Assembly (NCBI GenBank): GCA_964030475.1
Contig: CAXIPT010000022.1
Span: 217,481 to 281,480 of the forward strand
Source: Tethya wilhelma
Lineage: Eukaryota > Porifera > Demospongiae > Tethyida > Tethyidae
Reading direction: 5' to 3'
DNA length: 64,000 nt
A program made the translations under genes and the position numbers. Each line of letters starts with the position of its first letter. Positions within the stretch are counted from its first letter, which is position 1. The notes beneath the pieces were generated by a model. That model ran no database searches and was not told where the DNA came from. It saw nothing but the letters and a program-made list of their open reading frames with translations. Positions 44,430-54,809 of this stretch are shown piece by piece.

Positions 44430-45768
44430 ACTTGAGCAGTGTAGGAATGGGCAGTGCATTAAAAAGTATTGGAACAAGGAATGGTCCCAATTTCGGCACA
44501 TGACTACTTCATTTTTGTGCTTATTTTTTTGAAATTTTTACTACTTGTTCATTCACTTTTTTCAACACTACAGTGAAGAGACTATCAGAGACTGGTTAGT
44601 CCCCATAAAAAGCTTGAGTTATCTGAGAAGCAGCTATACATTGGCTGCTAGAGCAGCTTATGCACATGCACATTTAATGCCACGTGGATGACTTTTGAAC
44701 TCTACCTACAAGAAGATGGCTACATTGAAGTATATGAATTTATACTCTATTAAGTTTCAAAGCTTACTATAGTTTTTGTTTAGGCTTATTTGTGATGAAA
44801 ACGAGTATCAAGGAATGTATATAGTACCTATGAAAAGGAGTTACTTTGTGCTGTCAAAGTTGGCTCAACACTTTGTGGTTCTCTGGAAATACTTTTCAAG
44901 TAAGTCAGTTAGAGTGTAAGTTAATTAGATGAACAAAAATGGCACTATTGTGGCTTCCCACCGGCTCTCTCTACGAGTGCTGAGGAAAGGTTCTGTGAGT
45001 TTTAGGCTTTGCATACAATTGGTAATCTGTCAGTGAGAGGCTGTGAGCAAGTTTGAAGACCCAATATTGTTTTGTTAGATTTTTATGATCATAAACATTT
45101 TGTATTGTGCCTATGGGACATTTGGCCCATTCTACTATATGTACTACTGTACGTATGATATATCATGATAAAATCAAAATTAAACCTTTGAAGTTGCTCA
45201 GAGGCTCTCACTGACAAATTAACAACTGCATGCAAGGCCTACAACTCACAAAAACTTTGATCAGTGCTCATAGAGAACACTAGCTGGAAGCCACAATATA
45301 GTACCAGTTATTTTCTTCTTAATTCCTAACTGACTTACTTGAATAAAATTTCCAGAGAAACAGAATGTGTTACGGTACAAAGCAACCTCTTTCATGGGTA
45401 CTACATTCCTTGATACTTGTTTTCATCATAAATACACCTAAACAAAAACTAGAAAGCTTTAAAACTTAGTGTATAATTTTTTGTACTATACAATGCAGTT
45501 ATTTTGAAGAGTTCAAAGGTCATTGTCTGTCCACATGGCATTATGCGCATGCGCATTAGCCTCCCCAAGCATAATAAAGTGTATGTAGCTGCTATTTAAG
45601 CTTTTTGTAAAGACTAACTAGTCTCCACAAAGTCACTGTAGTGTTGGAAAAGGTGTATGAACAAGTAGTAAAACTTGAATTTCAAAAAATATATAGAAAT
45701 GGGCAGTGCGGTAAAAAGTATTGAAACTAGGCGTGTCTCAATTTCAGGCACATGACTACTTCATTTTA
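44430..45768. mobile_element. M1 copies in inverted arrangement
   Basis: A reversed head (44430-44515), a full forward copy (about 44519-45157, tail tgtactactgtacgtatg) and a reversed copy (about 45168-45768, ending ggcacatgactacttcat) lie side by side and can fold into a hairpin of about 600 bases around atgatatatcat. No coding sequence. All lie in the intron 43977-51258. Confidence 0.6.
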
Positions 45769-46024
45769 TACATATCCAACTCTTGCCCTGCAGTCCAGTT
45801 TAAGTTACTTATCTGTCAAGTATAGTTTACTCCACTGCTTTGTTAACTGATAAGTTGGAATTTGAACCAATGCACTAAATTAAATAAGCTATGGTATATG
45901 TACTATTGTATACAAATCATTGCTTTTACGACATTTCTTTCTAAATTAATGCAACAAATGAACTGAGCAGAGCTGTTACTAAGGTGAATCTGAAGTACGT
46001 GACCAATCAGAAATGGGGTATATA

Positions 46025-46130
46025 ATACTTAATGCACAGTAGGTTGGGAGTTATGGCAGTAAACGTCCTCGCCCTCAGGCATTGGATGAGATTTACAGCC
46101 ATAACTCCCGACCTACTGTGTGTTAACTAT
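46025..46130. mobile_element. Near-perfect hairpin element, copy 2
   Basis: cacagtaggttgggagtta and tggcagtaaac pair with tacagccataactcccgac and ctactgtg. It is the reverse-orientation relative of 13614-13720; the flanks (agagctgttactaaggtgaa and tggggtatataat) are shared too, so the element is longer than the hairpin. Confidence 0.65.
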
Positions 46131-46334
46131 AATAATATTATATAGTGCTTTTTATATATTTTTTCTTCGGTTTGGAGAGCTGAGCAGATTCATCCAAGTC
46201 CCATGAAATTTGCGCAAATCGCTTTATTGCAGGGATAGAGTACAATGTTGTGAAAGTTAACTAACTTCAAAGCAGCTGACTTAATTTCTAAAATTAATTT
46301 AATACCAAAATATATGATCTTGCCTGACTGCAGG

Positions 46335-46530
46335 TATCTGTGCATATAGTAGGAATGGGCCGATTGTCCCATAGACACAATCATTTAAAAATGTTAGTGC
46401 TCATATCAAAGTTAAAACCTTCAAACTTACTCACATTTGAGCTCTCTCAAAGAGTTTACCAACAGCATGCAAAGCCTAACGCTCTAAGAAACTCTCCTAA
46501 GCACTTGCAGAGAGGGCTTGGTGAAAAACC
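46335..46530 (-). mobile_element. Reversed partial M1 copy
   Basis: Begins with the reversed tail (aggaatgggccgattgtccc) and is truncated before the head. The + frame 46340-46534 is M1 sequence. Confidence 0.5.
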
Positions 46531-47061
46531 ATAACTGTGTGAATTTTTGTTCTGACTAACATTCTTATACATATGTATATACATATTGACTGACTTACTT
46601 GAATACTGTTTTTCTCAATTCAACAAGAGAGTATTGAGCCAACTTTGATAGCACTAGCTGAGCAGGTTCTTTTATGGAAACTATACTTCCCTTGAAACTT
46701 TTTTCATGTATAATAATATATTATGATGATTGCAAACGTCAGGAAGGTTCAAAAATAGAAGTAGTTTATTGATCTAGACCCTTTCCTACTCCTACTATAA
46801 TATAAAGGGAGCTATAGCTAAGTTACTTTAGCTATAGCTAGCTTCGTAGCAGGCCACAAATACCAGACTTCACAAGGAAAAAATTATCACTGTTAATAAC
46901 AGTGCTGTAAAACAAAGAATTAAATTTGCTTTCAAGATTTCAAACGCTCATGATCATTGGTCAAAAATGACCATGACATTGGCAATTAAAACTGACCTGC
47001 ATGTGCTAGTCCTTTTTCTCCCTGTGAGTAGAGACTATAGCAAATGTAAAATCAAACTAGA

Positions 47062-47745
47062 ATCATACATACGGTAGTATGTATAGTAAGAATGGGCTTA
47101 ATGTCCCATGGACACAATACAAAATGTTTACGATCATAAAATCTAGCGAAACAAAATTATAAGCTTTCATACTTGCTCAGAGTCTTTCACTAGCAGATTA
47201 CCGATTGCATATTTATAGCCTAAAACTTACAGAAACTTTTCTCTCCGCGCCACAATAATGCTCTCCTAACATACGTACTTCCTAACTGACTTACCTGAAA
47301 AGGATTTCCAGACAACCAGAATATGTTAAGCCAACTTTGAAAAAGTAAGTTGTTTTCATAGTTACTACATTCCTTGATACTCGTTTTCAACACAAATAAG
47401 CCTAAACGAAAACTAGAAAACTTTTAGTATAAATTCATGTACTTCAATGCAGCCAACTTTATAGGTATAGAGTTCGAAGGTCATTATTTATCCAAGTGGC
47501 ATTTAATGTGTATCCGCATTAGCTACTCAAGCAGGCAATATAACTGCTACTCAGATAACTCAAGCTTTTTGTAAGGACTGTCCAGTCTCTGATAGTCTCT
47601 TTACTGTATAGTGTTCAAAAAAAGTGAATGAAAAGTAGTAAAATTTTCAAAAAAAAAGCAGTATAGTAATAGGCAGTGCTGTAAAAGGTACTGGAACAAG
47701 GAATGGTCTCAATTTTGCCATATGTAACTACTTCATTTTTTGTGC
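47062..47745 (-). mobile_element. Reversed full M1 copy
   Basis: Begins catacatacggtagtatg then aatgggcttaatgtcccatg and ends caattttgccatatgtaac then tacttcattttttgtgcc. The following loop has ggcaggaatttgaacca at 47828, the reverse of the B-box-like motif. Confidence 0.6.
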
Positions 47746-50227
47746 CCAAGTCTTGGCCCGTGATTTAATCCTGTCTGCTATACTTTATTCAACATTTTAG
47801 CCGAGTGATAAGATCTATAGATTGGCAGGAATTTGAACCATTATATTGACTAATTGTGATAATTTAAAAATAATTATGTTACTCTCACTAATTGCCAGTA
47901 CTGTTTAGCATACGCATGTACATTCAGGACTAGGACTGGACACGCAGTACACTTAATGAGGAATGTTTATGCAAACTTCAACATAAACCATCCCATGCGC
48001 AAGTTATAGCCTGTACTACACCCACTTATTTAGAGCCTAATTCCTTAAACGCTAAAAGCGGCAATGTTGCTCCACAGTTTAGCTATAGGTTGTCTGTGCT
48101 CAAATTTGTCTGTGCTCAAAGTTTACCTTTTAGATACCTAACAAATATACTTTGAGGAGGTAAGTAAACTGTTGTATTGTATACAGATATTTCTGGTTAG
48201 TGTTCTTGTGGTTATTTGTTTTAACTATAATAATTATTTTATGGAATAAATTCTTACATGAAAGTGGTAGCCTTTTTTCCTCCTGATAGTTTTGACTAAC
48301 CAAGTCACGTGAGTGCTAACCTAAGCTGTATTGCACAAAGGTAAAACTTGAGGGCAATTATAATTTTTTTAACAGAGAAGCTATAGACTGATTATTTTGA
48401 AGTAGTACATAATTGTTTAAAGTAATAGTCAAAACGGTTACCAAAATAAATAAAGAAGTATGGTAAAACTAATAATTGTATTAAGCTTGTTTGTTGGACT
48501 GTGACCAGACAGAACAGCTGTACCAACGGAGTGATTCAAGTCTTCTCACTAAAGCGTGATATCGTCGTGACCACAATGCAAGCAAAGTATAGTTAAACCT
48601 TGAACTTACAACATACCAAGTCTTGTTTAATGTACTGTGCTACTTGAGTAATAGCTATTATTATTGCAACTGTACTAGCTCCAATTAATTCTAAGGTTTG
48701 TAGTCATGTTTGATATTTTTAGCAACAAAACAGTGCTAGATGTGCATGTGCTTGAAACCCACAGATAGCGGCCTTGGAATGCTCAAAAATTTCTGCACCA
48801 CTGTATACAAAATTCCTAGCTATAGAACAAGGATGAAGATGATGAACACTTAGTGTAGCTATAACAAATTAATTCAGGTTGTACATGATTTACACTTTCT
48901 AATTTTGCTGGTGACAGATGCTGGACAGTCTTGCATGCTTAATCTTGAACACTGCTTTAGAGTTATGAAACAAGGCTAGTTAAAACAGTATTTAGAGTTA
49001 CATTTTCCAATGGAAAAAACCGAAAAGTTCTCACTTTAAGTCAAAAAAAAAGACCTACAAATAAAAGCCTATAAGTTTTTTATTTGTGGCAGTCAAAAGT
49101 GGAACATTAACATTAATACTTACCGGTTAATTAATTTATCTGTAAATTTTGCCAGAAACTATTAGCTAACTAGGTTGCATAGCCTGAGGATAGACCATTA
49201 CGCAGCCATTAACCGATTACACGCCAAAAGTAAATTATGTCATCCCACGAAATTAAAATTTTAAATGTTAGTAGCTACTTCTTTTTATTTGTCTTCTACA
49301 ATTGAAGAGTGCTCTAAGCTTTTGATATGATACAATTAAGCGACTATAACTACACTGCAAGTATCATTGCTTAGTGAGGCTTTTGTCAGAATAAAAGGCT
49401 AAAGTACAGGAGGGGTCGAATAGGCGACAACATTGCCACGTGTCTAAGTTTTCTTTTCTACCTAGGTAACCTGCCTTTCAAAAGCGATGCTATTTCTTAA
49501 GCCTATAACTTTCCCTGCACCTACGCTGCAGGCTTCAAACTTGTCCCTCGAAAGGCTTTAGAGAAAACATCAATCTACAAGCCACAATCGTGACCTTTAG
49601 TCATTTAGCAAGGCTAAAACGTGTTGTGTAAATAATAGCGCTAGAGGTCATAGCACACATTTGTGTTTAGAGAACACAATTTTTTTACACAAATTGACTA
49701 ATTAACGGGTAATCGCGGTTAAGCAGCAAACTCAAATGGGGGCAAAATTTAGTCAGATTTATATTTCAATTCTACCTGTAATTGACACATTTGCAATTAA
49801 ACTATTGTTGTTTCTATATCCTGCCAATCTAAACACAATTTGTTAGAAAAGCAGCCTAGCAAGTTTAAATTAAGAAACGATACTTTATTAAGATTTAATG
49901 GCAATACTACACTTGAGAATGTTTTGGTCAAACTACCAAAACTTGATATAACAATTCTATTTTAACAGTGAATAAGTATATAGTTGTATTTTTTTTTTAG
50001 TGGTATAATTATATGCCACTAAATTCCTTAGTAAAATTATTACCAAATTTGATGAATTTCTTACTATTATAAAGCAGATTAGTTAATAGGGAATTCTAAA
50101 CAACCTCCTACAGTTAATAGGTTATAAAGTTTTAACTCATTTGATGTTACCATAATAAATCTTTTTATTTAAACAACCTCTATTGTCAATGTTATTAAGT
50201 AAGTAGTAAGTAATTACTATCAGTTCA
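47746..50227. other. Long intron stretch, no feature seen
   Basis: About 2.4 kb of AT-rich sequence in the intron between exons 43843-43976 and 51259-51572. I found no exon, inverted repeat longer than about 20 bases, or RNA gene. Confidence 0.4.
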
Positions 50228-51047
50228 TTAACCCTTGGTGCACATGCGCTGCAGCAAGGGTTACAGTAGTCATTTTGTCTGTCTGTCTGTCTGTCCCATC
50301 AAAATCTCAAGAAATATGGCTCTAGTGACAAAATTGGTAGTTACGTTCATAACTCATGATGATCTTGTAAAACTATATTTTTTGCTGTCCAAAATGCTGT
50401 AGTTGCTTAGATTTAAGACTTTATCATCTTTGAGCGCTTAGCTTCGAGGCTACTGATTTAGTGTGTGTTATCTAGAATTTGTGTTGATTGGAACTGTTAC
50501 AATACTGGGTGAATCGAGTGGCTGTTGTTGCTGAACAGTTCACTGTTCATCAAGATAGACAGAAGTTGGTGTTTTCTAGTAAGCATGTTACCATGTAGGG
50601 CATGTACAGATTTTTACAGTGTGTTCAGCTAACTAGTTGCATCATTGATTCAAGCAGTAGCATCAGTCATAGTACCCAACCAATTGCATGGCTGAGCTCA
50701 GCCTGTAAACTTTGCTATATCTGACACCAGCTGAGCATTGCAATGCATGTAGTAATCATGGCAAAACTCATCTGGTTCATAGTCTGTGACATGTGCTGAT
50801 TCATCCGCACAGTTATGTTGCTAACCTAGGCCCAGCTAAATCAACACAATAACTCATAAACTGCACCATTCCAAACTGCTTCTCCAGATAGTCTGCATGA
50901 TGAATAATGCACAAACACGTAGGCTAACACACATAATATATACTATAATTGTCATGACATGTTTATATCATAATTCTCACACTGCAATGACACTAAGTGG
51001 TCACTGATCATGATATGCACCAAGGGTTGTGCATCTTGGTGCCTTCA
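50228..51047 (+). mobile_element. 'TTAACCCTTGGTG' element, copy 2
   Basis: Starts ttaacccttggtgcacatg with mirrored gcaagggttac, then a (GTCT)n tract; contains gagcgcttagcttcgaggc; ends atgcaccaagggttgtgcat then cttggtgcc. Its right end lies about 210 bases before exon 51259. Related to the copies at 21926, 26444 and 43031. Confidence 0.6.
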
Positions 51048-51258
51048 TTTTCTACTGTTTCTGTGCAAAAACAAAGTCTGAAAACTGGCTGACAGTATTT
51101 CAACTACATATTGAGACCAACTTGCATGAGATTAGACACTTATGTAATCATCATTTCCTAACTATAATCTCTACAACACATTTCAGGCAGAAATTAAAAC
51201 TTCTTTCTTACAGCATTTTCCTTGCAATTAAGATTAATTTTTGTATAATTTTATGTAG

Positions 51259-53269
51259 GATTGAACAAGAGTTGGCTTCTCAACAAGAATTAATACAATC
51301 TGATTCTACTCCAAAGGAAAAGTGGGATGAACTGGTGCACGACTTGTGGGAAGATGAAAAGTACCTAAAATACCTTTGGGAAGCAGCTGTCGACTACGAG
51401 GATACAGATACCTTCATATATGATCCAAGTACTGGGACATATGGGTTTCAAAACTGGGATTCGGATTCTGATGAAGATTGTTTCTTGCGACCACCAGAAC
51501 CTGAACAACCAGTCCCAGAAGAACCCATCCCCCCAATTGATCCCATTGATGATACCCCTCAAGTTACACAAGGTTTGTTTGGTGTGAAACATAGTCTATC
51601 ACTCTGCAAAATTGAATTGCATTATAGTATGTGATGTGTCAATTAAGGCTATGCAGAAAGGTAATCTTTAGGAGAATTCACCCTTAATTTGCTAGTCCTT
51701 TTGTTGTTATTGTTGTTTTGTTCATGTGTGTGTGGGGAGGGGGGGCTGTTCACTCTTACAACTTAGCGTTATAATTGTCATGAATCCATGACAATAAAGT
51801 ACCACTTCCGTATTTTGTATTTTGTAATACCTGGACTCTTCTTAGTATAGGTGAATACTTTCTTCGATTATCGTAATAGCCAGGCAAGTAAATATTATTT
51901 TACTGAGCCTGAGATACAGCTCTAGCCTCCAAGTGACTGACTCAGTGGGACATCAGTGTGTTTCATTTCAGTACCAAGCAGGCTACACAAATTATGTGTA
52001 ACTGGCATACACACACAGACACATAGAAAAAATGCCAGAGAACAAGCAAGTAAAAAGAACATTGGATCTGAAATGTACTGAGACACAGGAATGGCTAAAT
52101 CAAAAAAGGAAACAAACAAGATGGAATAGCTGTTAGAGTGTGTAAAGAATTCTTCTTGTGGCCAAAATGAGGAACTCAATATGAAGAGTGTAACATGCAG
52201 CCCATACAGGAAGAATTTTGCACACACTCTAACAGCCATTCCATCTTGTTTGTTTTCTTTTTACGATTTAGCAATTTCTGTGTCTCATTACATTTCCAAT
52301 GTTTTCTTACTTGTTATAATTATAAACATCCGAAATTTGACAATCATCTATAGCTGAAAGTTTTGCGGGGGTTAACTTTTCCGGTTTCACGATTCATCCG
52401 TGAAAGTTTTTATCCACAAATTTTACTTTAATGTGTAATACATCTGTGTACTTATTACTTATAGCTAAGGCCCGGAGTGGGTCAACAACATACTAGCTTA
52501 CTTTTGTTTCCAGGCTCAAAAATTCTCATGGAGACACAAATTTTACTGCTAGTTACAGACTGCCTTTGACATTAATGTAAAGCACTTATCATTTGCTGCT
52601 GCATTGAGGAGTCCAATTTAAGCTACCAACAGCGTAGCATTTTTGCTCAAAACTGCTGTATAGTGCACACAAACTTGTACACATTGCTAGTTAATTTTTT
52701 ACGCCAGTGTACATATGTGTGATCTGTTTGTGGCTTCATTATGTAATCAGTGTTACTTCTGGTACAGTGAGAGAGTACCTTTAACTTAAAACTTAATGCA
52801 TGCAGTATTGTTTGCCTGAAATTTCCAGATTAATTTTACAGTATATTATTTTAACATCTTTATCTCATTGCAGCACAGGTTCTATATGTGTTAACAGGCA
52901 TGCAGATGAATTTTATGTCAATGATACTAGTAAATGAATACACTTAATCTAAATTGGACTCCAATTTTCTAAATGTCAGGTTTTCACTTATAGGGTATGG
53001 CAGAAATTTATTTATATTTGTACTTTTCTCTAGCCTTAATCCTGAAAGTTGCTAAAACAATTTCAATAAGTGAGGTTGGAGAATTCCTTGTAAAAAACAA
53101 ACTAGTAAAGTACAAGAAAGTGTTTGAAGATGAAGAAATTGATGGAGATTTACTTATTTCTCTAACTGATGAGGAATTGAAAGATATTGGCATCATTAAC
53201 AGCTTTCACCGAACGAAAATTAGAAAAAAATTTCGAGAATTTTGTGAAGAAAAACTTACAGATAACTAA
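51259..53269 (+). CDS. Last two exons of the RNF213-like gene: acidic linker and C-terminal SAM domain
   Basis: Exon 51259-51572 encodes IEQELASQQELIQSDSTPKE, then WEDEKYLKYLWEAAVDYED, an acidic stretch (NWDSDSDEDC) and a Pro/Glu-rich linker (PPEPEQPVPEEPIPPIDP). Exon 53034-53269 (acceptor ttttctctag) encodes a SAM domain: ISISEVGEFLVKNKLVKYKK, then VFEDEEIDGDLLISLTDEEL, KDIGIINSFHRTKIRKKF, and the stop TAA. The hydrophobic SAM pattern (V..FL, L..Y...F, EIDG..L..L...L...GI, R.KI) is clear. Junctions close in phase: 27389 (or 43976)|51259 gives K, and 51572|53034 gives A. SAM domains oligomerise or bind partner SAMs. A SAM end is not known to me in vertebrate RNF213, so this may be a lineage-specific fusion; alternatively these two exons belong to a separate gene with unseen 5' exons. 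Confidence 0.65.
51573..53033. other. Last intron of the RNF213-like gene
   Basis: 1.46 kb without coding sequence. It contains one hairpin element (52079-52288) listed separately. An in-frame ATG at 52997 lies upstream of the chosen acceptor but has no phase match with exon 51572. Confidence 0.5.
52079..52288. mobile_element. Hairpin MITE with 'tgagacacag' ends
   Basis: tgagacacaggaatggcta at the left is mirrored by tagcaatttctgtgtctca; the inner blocks aaacaagatggaatagctgt then tagagtgtgt pair with acacactctaacagccattc and catcttgttt. About 210 bp. Related to 18925-19062. Confidence 0.75.
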
Positions 53270-53293
53270 TTGATACTTCTAGCAAACACTTAA

Positions 53294-53299
53294 AATAAA
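53294..53299 (+). promoter_or_regulatory. Poly(A) signal of the RNF213-like gene
   Basis: AATAAA 25 bases after the stop codon. A second AATAAA-like cluster lies near 53560. Confidence 0.5.
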
Positions 53300-54520
53300 T
53301 ACATTTATTGAGTTGTAATACTTACTTTTAATTTGATTGTAATTTGTAATAATTATGAGCTATAATTGTAAAGTTGAGCTTTGAGTTAGTTATCTCTGTA
53401 TCCCCCTAGTTAAGTCCTTACTTTAGTATAGTTATCTTTGTATCCAATTCTGTATTATTGTATTTGGTTTAGTCAATGTTACTGTGTTATTAGTATTCTA
53501 GGTGCATACATGCACACTGTACATATATTTAGCATATGTTTACAAATTAATACAAATTTTAATAAAACAAATTTACAAAATACAAATTTTTATTCCATGC
53601 ATGTGTACACTAAGTCCTAAAGTTGGCCACATCTGCTATACTAAACAAAAATCAAGCATCAACTGCATTATACACACATGCAGTATCAATGCTATTTCTT
53701 CCAAGTCTTGCAATGAGTATGCACCATCATGCATGGAGCTTTGTAGCTTATAATTTCAATGGGCATGGCTTATAATTCACATGTATATATATATATACGT
53801 ACTAGGTCAGGCAGAATTAAAACGTGGCCTACAATATAATTATTATGGCCAAGAAACCTAAGAGAGTCACACAAAAGGTGATCATCGCTAAAGATTGTGG
53901 AATAATTATACACTGAGGAATTGAATCACACTCTGGTTTCTTCACACAAACATTGGTCTGATTCGTCATGCACTTCCCTGCTGATATGGTCTTGAAATTA
54001 TGATAATTAAAAGATCGATCTTTGATCAGGTGCTGTTCATATATAATTACGTTACTCATGCATGCATGGGATCACCTACACAATATATTGAAGACATATT
54101 AAGTTTCAGCCTCGATTATTGTATCTCTCTCCTTATCAATTATCGTTGTAATTATTGTCTATAATGGCAGTCTAAGTTAATTGCTATTCTGCATTACTAT
54201 ATAAAATAATTAATTTTAGCAAAGTTTAAAATATCAAAAATAATGTATAATATATACAGCACACATAAACGTATAAAGAAATAAGTTATAATATAATCAA
54301 ACCCAATAATTATTTTGTTCATAATCTTGGTAGTGTCTCACACTATTACAACTTAAGTTTAACAATTTCTGATGCTATAAAATCTGGCCAGTACAATAAT
54401 TGTAAAGTCAGTATAATAAATAAAGTATAAATGACAGGAAATAGTATTTTACCACAACAATAATAAATTACAACACAAGTACACTACAATCTTGTTTTTA
54501 GAAACTTCATTTTCTTAAAA
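53300..54520. other. Convergent intergenic region, nothing recognised
   Basis: AT-rich DNA between the 3' ends of the RNF213-like gene (+) and receptor copy D (-). Short open frames (53438-53620, 53502-53753, 54059-53829) lack support. A clear AATAAA for copy D was not found close to its stop. Confidence 0.5.
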
Positions 54521-54809
54521 CTAAATATACTCATTTTCACCATCACTCCTTGCACGAAGTTCAGCAGTTCGATTTTGGAACACATCAATATCTTCATATG
54601 TAGAATCATCATAGAATCCAGTTTCCTTTGATGGTAAGGATGCTGCTTCTATTTCTGCTTCTTTTTCTTTCATGGCCGCTGTGTCATCATCAAGCTCGGC
54701 ATCACTGTTGTGGTGAGTCACATTTTCTGCTCTTTGTTGTAGTCTAGGAGGTACTCTTGAATATCGCTGGAGCTCATGGTCATGGGGAATAGCATCACGA
54801 TCAGATTGC
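54521..54809 (-). other. Cytoplasmic tail exon of copy D with an ITIM-like motif
   Basis: About 95 residues, acidic, one exon. It contains GFYDDSTYEDIDVF; STYEDI fits the ITIM pattern (S/I/V/L)xYxx(I/V/L), coded at 54605-54582. A second Tyr lies four residues upstream (FYDD), and a third near the N end (LQRYSRV). The matching tail of copy B (33093-32802) has GFSGDSTFDDINVL, so both central tyrosines are lost there. Signalling through SH2 proteins is inferred from the motif only. Confidence 0.6.

Noticed and set aside
52997..53269. Stand-alone 90-codon SAM protein starting at 52997
   Set aside because: The upstream part (MAEIYLYLYFSLAL) reads through an intron-like pyrimidine tract; the acceptor at 53033 gives perfect phase with exon 51572.
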